This document shows positions 57,811 through 64,000 of a DNA stretch of 64,000 nt, one piece after another (positions within the stretch are counted from its first letter, which is position 1; each line of letters opens with the position of its first letter). Source of the DNA: Arthrobacter caoxuetaonis (GTDB taxonomy: Bacteria; Actinomycetota; Actinomycetes; Actinomycetales; Micrococcaceae); contig NZ_CP099467.1 of assembly GCF_023921125.1 (NCBI RefSeq), positions 248,001 to 312,000 of the forward strand, given 5' to 3'. The notes below the pieces were generated by a model that saw only the letters and a program-made list of their open reading frames with translations, ran no database searches and was not told where the DNA came from. Position numbers and translations under genes: made by a program.

Positions 57811-58149
57811 ATGAAGAAGATGAGCGCTGCCCTTGCCCTTGCTGCCGCATTCGCGCTGACTGGCTGTGCCGGAGGGGAACCCGCTGCAGGGCCGGGATGG
57901 GCGCCGAACCCCGCGTGTGCCGTGACGGGCACCGACGGATCCCTCATTGAGGTCCCGTGCCCTCCGGCGGGCCCGGAGGAGAACCCCATCCGTGTCCTGA
58001 ACGACCGGGCGGAGGCGGAGCTGCGCGACGGGGAAGCCCGCCGGAAGCTCCTCGACGCTGCCACTGAGCTGTGCGCCCTGTCCGGCGTGGAGGACTGCGA
58101 CGTCGAAGCCATCCTCAACGAGAAGCTCCCCAACCTTCAGACCCGGTAG
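57811..58149 (+). CDS. lipoprotein, 112 aa
   Basis: A signal peptide with lipobox LTGC near 16-19 predicts a lipid-anchored protein. The mature part has six cysteines or so in the second half (PACAVTG, VPCPPAG, ELCALSGVEDCDV), which could form disulfides outside the cell. Leaderless by class A geometry. Family unknown. Confidence 0.65.
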   Translation: MKKMSAALALAAAFALTGCAGGEPAAGPGWAPNPACAVTGTDGSLIEVPCPPAGPEENPIRVLNDRAEAELRDGEARRKLLDAATELCALSGVEDCDVEAILNEKLPNLQTR

Positions 58150-58154
58150 CCGGC

Positions 58155-58186
58155 GATGACGAAAACTGGGACTGCCGCACACATAG
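58155..58186 (+). promoter_or_regulatory. class A promoter, weak -35
   Basis: GATGACGAAA, 12 bases, GCACACATAG, five bases to ATG 58192. Confidence 0.6.
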
Positions 58187-58191
58187 CAGGC

Positions 58192-58503
58192 ATGACTTCC
58201 CCGCAGATACCTTCAGCCGGTACGGCCCCTAAAACCCACACGGCCGCGATCCTGAGCATTGAGCCGGCACCGAACGGCCGCAGCCTCGTATCCTTCCGTA
58301 CGGCCATGACGAATGCCAACCCCTCAGGCCGCGGCACGGCATACACACCCCTCATCTCAGCTGTGGAGGGCCGGGCTATTTCCTCGACCCTGCGTGCCCG
58401 CATCAACCACGGTCCGGTCCGGCAGCGCAACACTGTCCTGGACATCGTGCTGGAAACCGGCGAGGACGGGGAGCAGCTGCAGGTCATCCGGGAGGTCCGC
58501 TAA
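58192..58503 (+). CDS. hypothetical protein, 103 aa
   Basis: Leaderless start five bases after the class A box. A soluble, strand-rich protein (HTAAILSIEPAPNGRSLVSF, NTVLDIVLETGEDGEQLQV). No family recognised. Its stop overlaps the next start as TAATG, so the two are translated together. Confidence 0.55.
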   Translation: MTSPQIPSAGTAPKTHTAAILSIEPAPNGRSLVSFRTAMTNANPSGRGTAYTPLISAVEGRAISSTLRARINHGPVRQRNTVLDIVLETGEDGEQLQVIREVR

Positions 58504-59135
58504 TGGCAGCCCTCATCCTGACGGAAGAGACCCGTTCCCGCAGCATTCAGGTCCGCGGCCCCGTCACTGACAGCACCCCGGTGCAGGCCAAACTGCCTCC
58601 GTTCAGCCCGTTCGTCCCGGCCGACATGCTGCTCTCCTGGATCCTTTACGACGGCGACGTCCCGCGCCAGGGTAATTCTTTTACCGCGTACCTGTGGCCG
58701 GCGGAGCGGAAAGCCACCGTCTTCGGCCACTGGCAGTCCCACGGTGACGCCGCCTACCCGCCGGGAATGCCGGCCTGGGTGGCAGCTGCAGCAGATGAAC
58801 TGCGTTCCGCCTTCGTCCAGGGCACCGAACTGCCCGCCGGTGAGATCAGCCTCGGCACCGGGCTGAACCGCAGGTTCCGTGTCGAGGGCTCACCCCTGAC
58901 ACCGTTCCGGTCGGGTCTGTTCATTCCCGCTGAACTCTCCGTGTCCTGGATCGCCAGCGAAAGCGACACCCAGCAGCGTTACCGGATGGCGGCACGTCCT
59001 GACCGTCTCACCCGCGGCGTGGACGCGCAGCACTGGGTAGGCACCTTCGACGGCGGATACGAGATCGACACCCCCGAATGGGTCATCAAAGCTTCCGAGC
59101 AGTGCCGGGCCGACCTGCCATCTCCGCGGCCCTAA
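58503..59135 (+). CDS. hypothetical protein, 210 aa, two-repeat family
   Basis: Coupled to the 103-residue gene. The protein has two similar halves, each with strands (LLSWILYDGDV; LSVSWIASESD), a central YLW or MAARP segment and a PxW helix (MPAWVAAAADELRS; TPEWVIKASEQCRA). It appears paralogous to the protein at 56357. Family and function unknown. Confidence 0.55.
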   Translation: MAALILTEETRSRSIQVRGPVTDSTPVQAKLPPFSPFVPADMLLSWILYDGDVPRQGNSFTAYLWPAERKATVFGHWQSHGDAAYPPGMPAWVAAAADELRSAFVQGTELPAGEISLGTGLNRRFRVEGSPLTPFRSGLFIPAELSVSWIASESDTQQRYRMAARPDRLTRGVDAQHWVGTFDGGYEIDTPEWVIKASEQCRADLPSPRP

Positions 59136-59144
59136 CCGGTCTCC

Positions 59145-59176
59145 GGGGAAAGCGGTCAGGCGTGCCGCACACATAG
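59145..59176 (+). promoter_or_regulatory. class A promoter
   Basis: GGGGAAAGCG, 12 bases, GCACACATAG, five bases to ATG 59182. Confidence 0.65.
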
Positions 59177-59181
59177 AGGAC

Positions 59182-59499
59182 ATGAGCAAAGAGAACAGCA
59201 TCCTCATTTACGGCGCATCCGATGACCTCGTGGAGGTCGAAGGTGCCATCAGCGACGAGTTCGACTGCTGGGACAAGACCTGGAAGGGCCGCCTGAAAGC
59301 ACCCGACGGCGCCTTCCTGGTCGTCAGCGCCCTCTACGGCAGCGAAGGCTGGGACCTGAACGTATCGGCACCGGAAGGCTCCGGGTTCCCGGACTGGCCG
59401 GTCTCGTTCTGCCCGCGCCCTGACCGCCGCGACGATCCCGCCGTCAGAATCGCAGTCCCGGAAGGAACCTCCATCGAAGTGTTCGGCGACTGCGCCTGA
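59182..59499 (+). CDS. hypothetical protein, 105 aa
   Basis: Leaderless by class A geometry. A soluble strand-rich protein (LIYGASDDLVEVEGAI, FLVVSALYGSEGWDLNVSA) with an acidic bias and a PDWPVSF turn. No family recognised. It is followed by a small terminator, making a one-gene unit. Confidence 0.55.
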   Translation: MSKENSILIYGASDDLVEVEGAISDEFDCWDKTWKGRLKAPDGAFLVVSALYGSEGWDLNVSAPEGSGFPDWPVSFCPRPDRRDDPAVRIAVPEGTSIEVFGDCA

Positions 59500-59513
59500 G
59501 CACACCCGGCCAC

Positions 59514-59545
59514 GTGCCCCTGTCCAGCCGGGCGGGGGCACTTTC
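59514..59545 (+). terminator. terminator hairpin
   Basis: Stem GTGCCCC/GGGGCAC (7 bp) is followed by TTTCC. Confidence 0.6.
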
Positions 59546-59548
59546 CAT

Positions 59549-59580
59549 GTCGAGAGACGCTCACAACGCCGCACACATAA
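59549..59580 (+). promoter_or_regulatory. class A promoter
   Basis: GTCGAGAGAC, 12 bases, GCACACATAA. A leader with GAGGAG precedes 59614. Confidence 0.65.
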
Positions 59581-59613
59581 GGGTTGCAAGCACCCAACCG
59601 ATGAGGAGACCCC

Positions 59614-59895
59614 ATGGACTACGACGACTACAACCGACTGTACGAACGGATCGAGGCATACCGCGCGGCCGTCCACCGGCAGGCAAGCGAGTGGATCCGC
59701 CAGAACGCCCCGGAGTTCCCGGTCGACAACACCGTCAGCGACCCGGAGGCCTACAACATTGACCTGGGCGAGAGGATCGGCGCCAAAGACGGACACTTCA
59801 GGGTCTGGCTCATCCACAACAGCGTTGAGGCGAAGACCCGCCGCATCAGCGTGCCGGCAGAGCTTCTGACCGTTCCCGGCCTGGACCCTTCATGA
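59614..59895 (+). CDS. hypothetical protein, 93 aa
   Basis: A soluble protein with a helical N-terminus (DYDDYNRLYERIEAYRAAVH) and strands later (HFRVWLIHNSVEAKTRRISV). No family recognised. It overlaps the following zinc-protein start as ATGA. Confidence 0.5.
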   Translation: MDYDDYNRLYERIEAYRAAVHRQASEWIRQNAPEFPVDNTVSDPEAYNIDLGERIGAKDGHFRVWLIHNSVEAKTRRISVPAELLTVPGLDPS

Positions 59896-60491
59896 GCACC
59901 ATCAAGCTGTCCTGCCATCCGGACGAGACCTTCAACTCCCGGCACGACTACGCGGGCATCTACGTCCAGGGCGGCAACGGGATCGTCATCGGGTTCAAGG
60001 ACCCGGCACCGGCCCGGCACACCTCCTTCGTGGAGTGCTTCCCCGACGGTGCCTTCATCCGCGGCGAAGGGGCGAGCGTAGCCGAAGCCGACGAGCAGTG
60101 CTGGTCAAAGCTGCGCGCCTACCTCGACTGCCCGGGCCACGAGTGGGTTCCGGTAAGACCCGACGGACCGGCTGGCACCTGCTCCCGCTGCCAGACCCGC
60201 CGCAGCGACGCCTTCACCCCGGAGGAACTCGGACTTTTCTGCACCCGGTGCCAGGCGCCCACGTTTGAGCGTGCCATCGGGGACCCGGACAGGACCCTGC
60301 TGTGCGACGGTTGCGATCCCAAGACGGCCTACTCCGAGGCTGCCGTTCTGGCGATGTTCAGCTTCGAGCCTGACTCCGCGGAATTCATGAAGCGGCTGGA
60401 CGCGGTCTGTGACGGCACAGCCACCGAAGATCCCGAGGCCCTGGACTGGGCCTACCGGCACCTTGAAATGAAGGAGCCACGGACCATCTAA
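59892..60491 (+). CDS. multi-cysteine zinc-binding protein, 199 aa
   Basis: Coupled to the upstream gene by ATGA. After a strand-rich N-terminal part (GIYVQGGNGIVIGF) come cysteine pairs CSRC near 97-100, CTRC near 117-120 and CDGC near 138-141, which would bind one or two zinc ions. The C-terminal part is helical and acidic. It could bind nucleic acid or a partner protein. No family recognised. Confidence 0.6.
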   Translation: MSTIKLSCHPDETFNSRHDYAGIYVQGGNGIVIGFKDPAPARHTSFVECFPDGAFIRGEGASVAEADEQCWSKLRAYLDCPGHEWVPVRPDGPAGTCSRCQTRRSDAFTPEELGLFCTRCQAPTFERAIGDPDRTLLCDGCDPKTAYSEAAVLAMFSFEPDSAEFMKRLDAVCDGTATEDPEALDWAYRHLEMKEPRTI

Positions 60492-60510
60492 CGGGACTGC
60501 AGGCAGCGAA

Positions 60511-60545
60511 AAGGCCGCCGACACGGGTATCGTGCCGGCGGCCTT
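60511..60545. terminator. bidirectional terminator
   Basis: Stem AAGGCCGCCG/CGGCGGCCTT (10 bp) with an inner 4-bp stem and one mismatch, between convergent genes. Confidence 0.75.
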
Positions 60546-60563
60546 CCTGTTCGCTGGACCAGA

Positions 60564-61403
60564 CTACCGGCGGTCGGGGTCGATCAGGACACCCAACACG
60601 GCCCCGGGACGATCAAGCTCCTCGTCATCGACCCCGGTCAGAAGCCGGACCATGGCCGATGCCGGAATCCGGGCAAGGGTTTCACCGACGGTCCCGCCCG
60701 GAATGGCTTCAGCTGCCAGGGGTTCCGAAGACCTCAGCACCAGGCCTGTCTCATCGGCGAGCTCTTCAGCCTCCCATTCATCGTCCCGGCGCCGGATGTA
60801 GAGCATGTACGCGTCCGGGAAGATGCCCTTGATGCCGGACCGCAGCCGGCGGAGGGATTCAGCTCCCGGAGCATCAGGGGTCTCCATGCGGTCTGCCGGC
60901 ACGGTAACGGCACCAAGCACCGGCACGGGAAGCCCCGCCGCGCGGGAGAGCAGAATGCTGAACTCCGTCTTGTGGACCCGGTACGGATCCTCGAAATCGG
61001 TGTCGACGTCGGGCAGGGCGTCGACCAGGTTGATCCATGACCCGTCGCTGCCCTTCGAGATCTCAGCCAGCAGTTCATCCAGAAGCCAGCCTTCGATGTC
61101 GAGCTTCTCAAGGCCCCTGCCCCAGGCGAGCAGCTCGCGTTTATCGAACGCCAGCCCCTTCCGTCCGCCTTCGGCATCTGTCCGGCCGAGGAGCTGGAGG
61201 GGGACGGCCACACCTTCGCGTATCGCCACCTTCAGTTCAACGGCCTCCGGGAAGGCTCTCTGGATGCCCTTGGCGAGGATGATCAGTTCCAGGGTCCGCT
61301 GCTGTTCCTTGATGTCAGTGATAGCGCAGCGCAGGTCGCCTTCGAGGATGCTGAAGCCCTCATGGATGTCATCGAGCTGTTCAAGTTCCGTCTTGGTTGT
61401 CAT
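60564..61403 (-). CDS. hypothetical protein, 279 aa
   Basis: ATG 61403 is exactly five bases from a class A box, so the upstream extension is rejected. The soluble product has a coiled N-terminus (LEQLDDIHEGFSILEGDLRC, about 5-50), mixed middle and an end with short strands (YMLYIRRRDDEWEAEELADE, GAVLGVLIDPD). No family recognised. It is divergent from the 61613 gene through paired class A promoters. Confidence 0.55.
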   Translation of the reverse strand: MTTKTELEQLDDIHEGFSILEGDLRCAITDIKEQQRTLELIILAKGIQRAFPEAVELKVAIREGVAVPLQLLGRTDAEGGRKGLAFDKRELLAWGRGLEKLDIEGWLLDELLAEISKGSDGSWINLVDALPDVDTDFEDPYRVHKTEFSILLSRAAGLPVPVLGAVTVPADRMETPDAPGAESLRRLRSGIKGIFPDAYMLYIRRRDDEWEAEELADETGLVLRSSEPLAAEAIPGGTVGETLARIPASAMVRLLTGVDDEELDRPGAVLGVLIDPDRR

Positions 61404-61408
61404 GCGCT

Positions 61409-61440
61409 CTATGTGTGCGGCACCCGGCCGGTCTTTCCCC
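61409..61440 (-). promoter_or_regulatory. class A promoter
   Basis: GGGGAAAGAC, 12 bases, GCACACATAG, five bases to ATG 61403. Confidence 0.7.
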
Positions 61441-61449
61441 ACACGCGGT

Positions 61450-61481
61450 GGTGAGCACTCGGCTTCGCTCCGCACACATAG
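61450..61481 (+). promoter_or_regulatory. class A promoter without a start codon at +1
   Basis: GGTGAGCACT, 12 bases, GCACACATAG. It is back to back with the site at 61409-61440. No gene starts in the next 50 bases. Confidence 0.55.
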
Positions 61482-61534
61482 GTGTCAGGGCCAGTTTGAG
61501 ACCCGCTCAGCCGGCGTACCGAAGTGTGTCCGGC

Positions 61535-61566
61535 GGTGAGGTTTGTCCAGGGCTCCGCACACATTA
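61535..61566 (+). promoter_or_regulatory. class A promoter
   Basis: GGTGAGGTTT, 12 bases, GCACACATTA. It lies 46 bases upstream of the 61613 gene. Confidence 0.6.
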
Positions 61567-61612
61567 CTGGTGAACGGTCCTCATCTGGACCACCGAACAG
61601 ACAGGCAGCATC

Positions 61613-61918
61613 TTGAACCAGAGCGAGAACTCCAACGAAATCACCGCCGGCCAGATCCTCAAGGGTCTGACCGACAAAGGCATTGACTGCCTCGTCTACC
61701 AGACCGGCGGAGGCACGGCGACGATCTACGCCGTCATGAGCCGCCGCATCATCATTGCCGGTCCCGGCGCCTACGATTTCGCCAACCCTGAGAACTCGGT
61801 CTTCAACACCGATGACCTGTATGTGGGCACCACGGACGACGAGGACCCCGGTGTCACCATCCCCCCGGGTTCGACGGCTGACCAGATCGTTGAAGCCTTC
61901 TTCGCGGCCAACCGCTGA
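61613..61918 (+). CDS. hypothetical protein, 101 aa
   Basis: TTG 61613 is the best start, with a weak GGCAGC upstream. A small alpha/beta protein: helix (TAGQILKGLTDKGID), strands (CLVYQTGGGTATIYAVM, RRIIIAGPGAY), and a helix at the end (TADQIVEAFFAANR). No family recognised. It is served by two tandem class A promoters. Confidence 0.5.
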   Translation: MNQSENSNEITAGQILKGLTDKGIDCLVYQTGGGTATIYAVMSRRIIIAGPGAYDFANPENSVFNTDDLYVGTTDDEDPGVTIPPGSTADQIVEAFFAANR

Positions 61919-61966
61919 GACGGGCAGGTACGGCAGTTTCCATGATGCTGCCTCGATGATGCCGGT

Positions 61967-63229
61967 TTGAGCCCTGTCAGCAGCCCCCGTCTGCGGACGG
62001 CTTCCTTGGTCGGCGCAGCCTCCCTGTGGGCTGCCGCGTCCGGGTTCCTGGTCCTGCTGGTGGCAGCAAGGCACCTCTCCCCGGAGGAGAACGCAGAGTT
62101 CCTGGTCTTTTGGGCGGCATTGTTCGGTGTCACCGGGGTCCTGGGCGGAGTCACCGTGGAAACGATGCGCGCCGCCGGAGCTGTCACTGCCGGCGCCCGG
62201 GGAAGCAGGCCCGGTGCCCTCATCATGCCCAATGCCCTGCTGGCCGGTGCCGCCATGGCAGGAGCCGTCGCCGGGGCCGGGCTGCCGTTCGCCGACCGTC
62301 TCTTCTCAGGCCACGGGACCTGGGCTGTCCTGACGCTGGCGGCAGCGGCAGTGATGTTCTCTGTCCATGCCGCGATGGCAGGAGCCCTGCAGGGCAGCGG
62401 CCGCTGGGCATCAGTCTCGGCGCTGACCGCGCTCGAAGCGTCGCTCCGGTTCGGTGCCGTAGTGCTGGCGGCTCTGCTTGGCGGTTCACTCTTCGGGGTC
62501 GAAGCCGCATGCCTGACTGCCCTGCTCGCGTGGCTGGTGCTGCTGGCAGTCTCGCCGTCTGCCCGCGGGACCCTTCCGATGCGGGCCGACGTGCCGGCGG
62601 GGCAGTTGGCGTTCCAGACCGGCCATGCCCTCGTGTCAGCTGCCGCGTCCGCTGCACTGATCGTTTCATTTCCCCTGCTGGTGAAGATCACGACGCCGCC
62701 CGAAGACTTCAGCCGCGCTGCTCCCCTGCTGCTGGCCATCACCCTGACGCGTGCCCCGATCATGCTTCCGCTCCACGCATTCCAGGGGATGGTCATGGCC
62801 GCCGTCATGGCCTCCGGCACCAAAGCACTCAGGACACCGGTTACAGCCACCCTGGCTCTCGGGGCTGCCGGGGCGGGTCTCTCTGCAGCTGCCGGTCCGC
62901 AGCTCATGCTGATCCTGGGACCGGACTACGTTGTGGCCCGCTGGGTGCTGGCCGCTCTGACGATAGCTTCGGCTGTCATTGCCGTGCTGACGCTCACGGG
63001 CACCGCTCTCCTGGCTGAAGGAAGGCACCTGGCCTACGCCGGCGGATGGGTGGCCGCGTCCGTGGCTGCATTCGGCTGCCTGCTGGTTCCTCTGCCGATC
63101 GAGGGCAGGTGTGTTCTGGCGCTGATGGCCGGACCCGCCGCGGGACTGGCCGCTCACTGGTTTGTGCTGCGCCGGGCAGAGAACCGGCCCTCTCCGCACA
63201 CATTAGGGGTACACCCCATCAACGATTAG
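61967..63229 (+). CDS. flippase-like polytopic membrane protein
   Basis: The 420-residue product has about eleven or twelve membrane helices (from SLWAAASGFLVLLVAARH to FVLRRAENRP) with the spacing of Wzx/MurJ-like polysaccharide or lipid flippases (MOP superfamily). It may move a lipid-linked sugar across the membrane. The TTG start is weakly supported. The C-terminus overlaps the class A promoter of the LRV gene. No sugar-synthesis genes are adjacent, so the substrate is unknown. Confidence 0.6.
   Translation: MSPVSSPRLRTASLVGAASLWAAASGFLVLLVAARHLSPEENAEFLVFWAALFGVTGVLGGVTVETMRAAGAVTAGARGSRPGALIMPNALLAGAAMAGAVAGAGLPFADRLFSGHGTWAVLTLAAAAVMFSVHAAMAGALQGSGRWASVSALTALEASLRFGAVVLAALLGGSLFGVEAACLTALLAWLVLLAVSPSARGTLPMRADVPAGQLAFQTGHALVSAAASAALIVSFPLLVKITTPPEDFSRAAPLLLAITLTRAPIMLPLHAFQGMVMAAVMASGTKALRTPVTATLALGAAGAGLSAAAGPQLMLILGPDYVVARWVLAALTIASAVIAVLTLTGTALLAEGRHLAYAGGWVAASVAAFGCLLVPLPIEGRCVLALMAGPAAGLAAHWFVLRRAENRPSPHTLGVHPIND
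63174..63205 (+). promoter_or_regulatory. class A promoter inside the end of the flippase-like gene
   Basis: GGGCAGAGAA, 12 bases, GCACACATTA. It is 31 bases before ATG 63236. Confidence 0.65.
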
Positions 63230-63235
63230 GACCCC

Positions 63236-64000
63236 ATGTACGTCAGAATTTGCTCAGCAGCCGACATCCGCACCACCGCGGACCCGGCATGGATCCAGAG
63301 CGTCCTGCGCTCCGGCAGCACCGAGGACAGGCGGGACCTGACCAGGAACGAGCACCTGTCGCCGCAGGATTTCGACGTGCTCGCCCGGGATCCCGACGAT
63401 GACGTCCGGGAAGCAGTCGCCGGTCGCCGGGCAATACCGGCAGCGACCCTGTCCCTGCTGGCCGCCGACCCGTCCGAGAGGGTCCGCGCGCAGGCGATAG
63501 GCAACCGGACAGCCGACCCGCAGGCCTTCGCAGCCGCCGTCCTTGGAGGGAAATTCTCCTCCCGGGCGATCTCAACCCTGTGCGACAGCCTCCACGCAGC
63601 GTCCGACACGGCAGTCTTCGAGTACCTCTGGAGCAAGAAGAAGAGCGAACGCGGCCACCTCCTCAGGAAGCTGCATACGGCAGCCACGGAAGGGTTCCCG
63701 CTGGATCCCCGGATTCCTGCCTTCGTCGCCGCCGAGATTCAGGACCAGGCCAACGGCGTCCGCGAGGTGTATGCGATGATCCCGGAAATCTGCGACCCGG
63801 CAGCACTGGACCGGATGAAGGATGACACCCACCGGCCCGTCATCAACGCCATCGCCGGAAACCCGAAGGCATGGGTGTCGACCCACGAGTACCTGGCCGG
63901 CAAGCACAAGACCCCTGCGGTCCGCATCTCGATCGCCAAAGCGACAACGGACGCCGCCCTTTTGGGACGGATCCATGCCGGAACCAAGAGCGCGCAGATC
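63236..64000 (+). CDS. LRV-repeat protein, 3' partial
   Basis: ATG 63236 has the ribosome site AGGACC and the frame is open to the window end (255 codons). The product is made of leucine-rich-variant or HEAT-like units (LARDPDDDVREAVAGR, LAADPSERVRAQAIGN, and weaker later copies), a helical solenoid for protein binding. It lacks the GGQF tag carried by the smaller LRV protein at 8674. The C-terminal domain is outside the window. Confidence 0.7.
   Translation, partial: MYVRICSAADIRTTADPAWIQSVLRSGSTEDRRDLTRNEHLSPQDFDVLARDPDDDVREAVAGRRAIPAATLSLLAADPSERVRAQAIGNRTADPQAFAAAVLGGKFSSRAISTLCDSLHAASDTAVFEYLWSKKKSERGHLLRKLHTAATEGFPLDPRIPAFVAAEIQDQANGVREVYAMIPEICDPAALDRMKDDTHRPVINAIAGNPKAWVSTHEYLAGKHKTPAVRISIAKATTDAALLGRIHAGTKSAQI

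Noticed and set aside
61573..61690. Short GTG frame just after the class A site at 61557
   Set aside because: It overlaps the 61613 gene out of frame, has three bases instead of five after the box, and a composition unlike real proteins.
40846..63205. Repeated GCACACATAG considered as a CRISPR-like or satellite array
   Set aside because: Copies are far apart, sit before genes in the direction of transcription and have no spacer structure.

Overview
The window is high-GC DNA with actinobacterial features: GTG and TTG starts, many apparent leaderless genes, a PASTA-type penicillin-binding protein and NrdH-type redoxin. It looks like part of a large conjugative plasmid or integrative conjugative element of an Arthrobacter-like (Micrococcaceae) host. 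The host assignment is inference. There are no rRNA or tRNA genes, and I see no CRISPR array or insertion sequence. The window ends inside genes at both sides. No relaxase or VirD4-type coupling protein is visible.

Layout. 1-3.7 kb (+ strand): the end of an HNH nuclease, a small gene, a three-domain cell-wall hydrolase and a VirB8-like anchor. 3.8-40 kb (mainly - strand): VirB6/TrbL-like, VirB3/PrgI-like and small pilin-like membrane proteins; a sigma-like protein; a flotillin/NfeD pair; a SNF2 helicase split by a mini-intein; small zinc-ribbon and helicase-associated-repeat proteins; NrdH; a DinG-like helicase; VirB4 with its TcpC/VirB8-like partner; an Fe-S RecB/Cas4-type nuclease; an iteron-rich AT-rich tract that may be the origin; a primase-helicase; a second sigma-like protein; and a ParA/MinD-like ATPase. 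40-64 kb (mainly + strand): many small accessory genes, most with a promoter of their own, including a membrane J-domain protein, a class A penicillin-binding protein, a phosphoesterase, NAD-dependent DNA ligase, a Nudix hydrolase, lipoproteins, a flippase-like protein and an LRV-repeat protein cut by the window end.

Two signals tie the window together. First, about two dozen copies of a promoter-like module (called class A here) have the form GGKGAGAGAC, 12 nt, GCACACATAG. In thirteen cases the start codon lies exactly five bases after the module, which implies leaderless mRNAs. Two related modules, class B (ending CGCATAG) and class C (ending CGCATGT), precede replication, partition and conjugation operons. 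Two or three sigma-like proteins are encoded among them, so the element may run its own transcription programme. Second, four otherwise unrelated proteins (a sigma-like factor, DNA ligase, an LRV protein and an unknown protein) carry the same N-terminal tag, GGQF-x4-H-x-E, which could be a targeting or translocation signal. Together the genes suggest a self-transmissible replicon with its own replication, recombination, envelope-remodelling and transcription functions.
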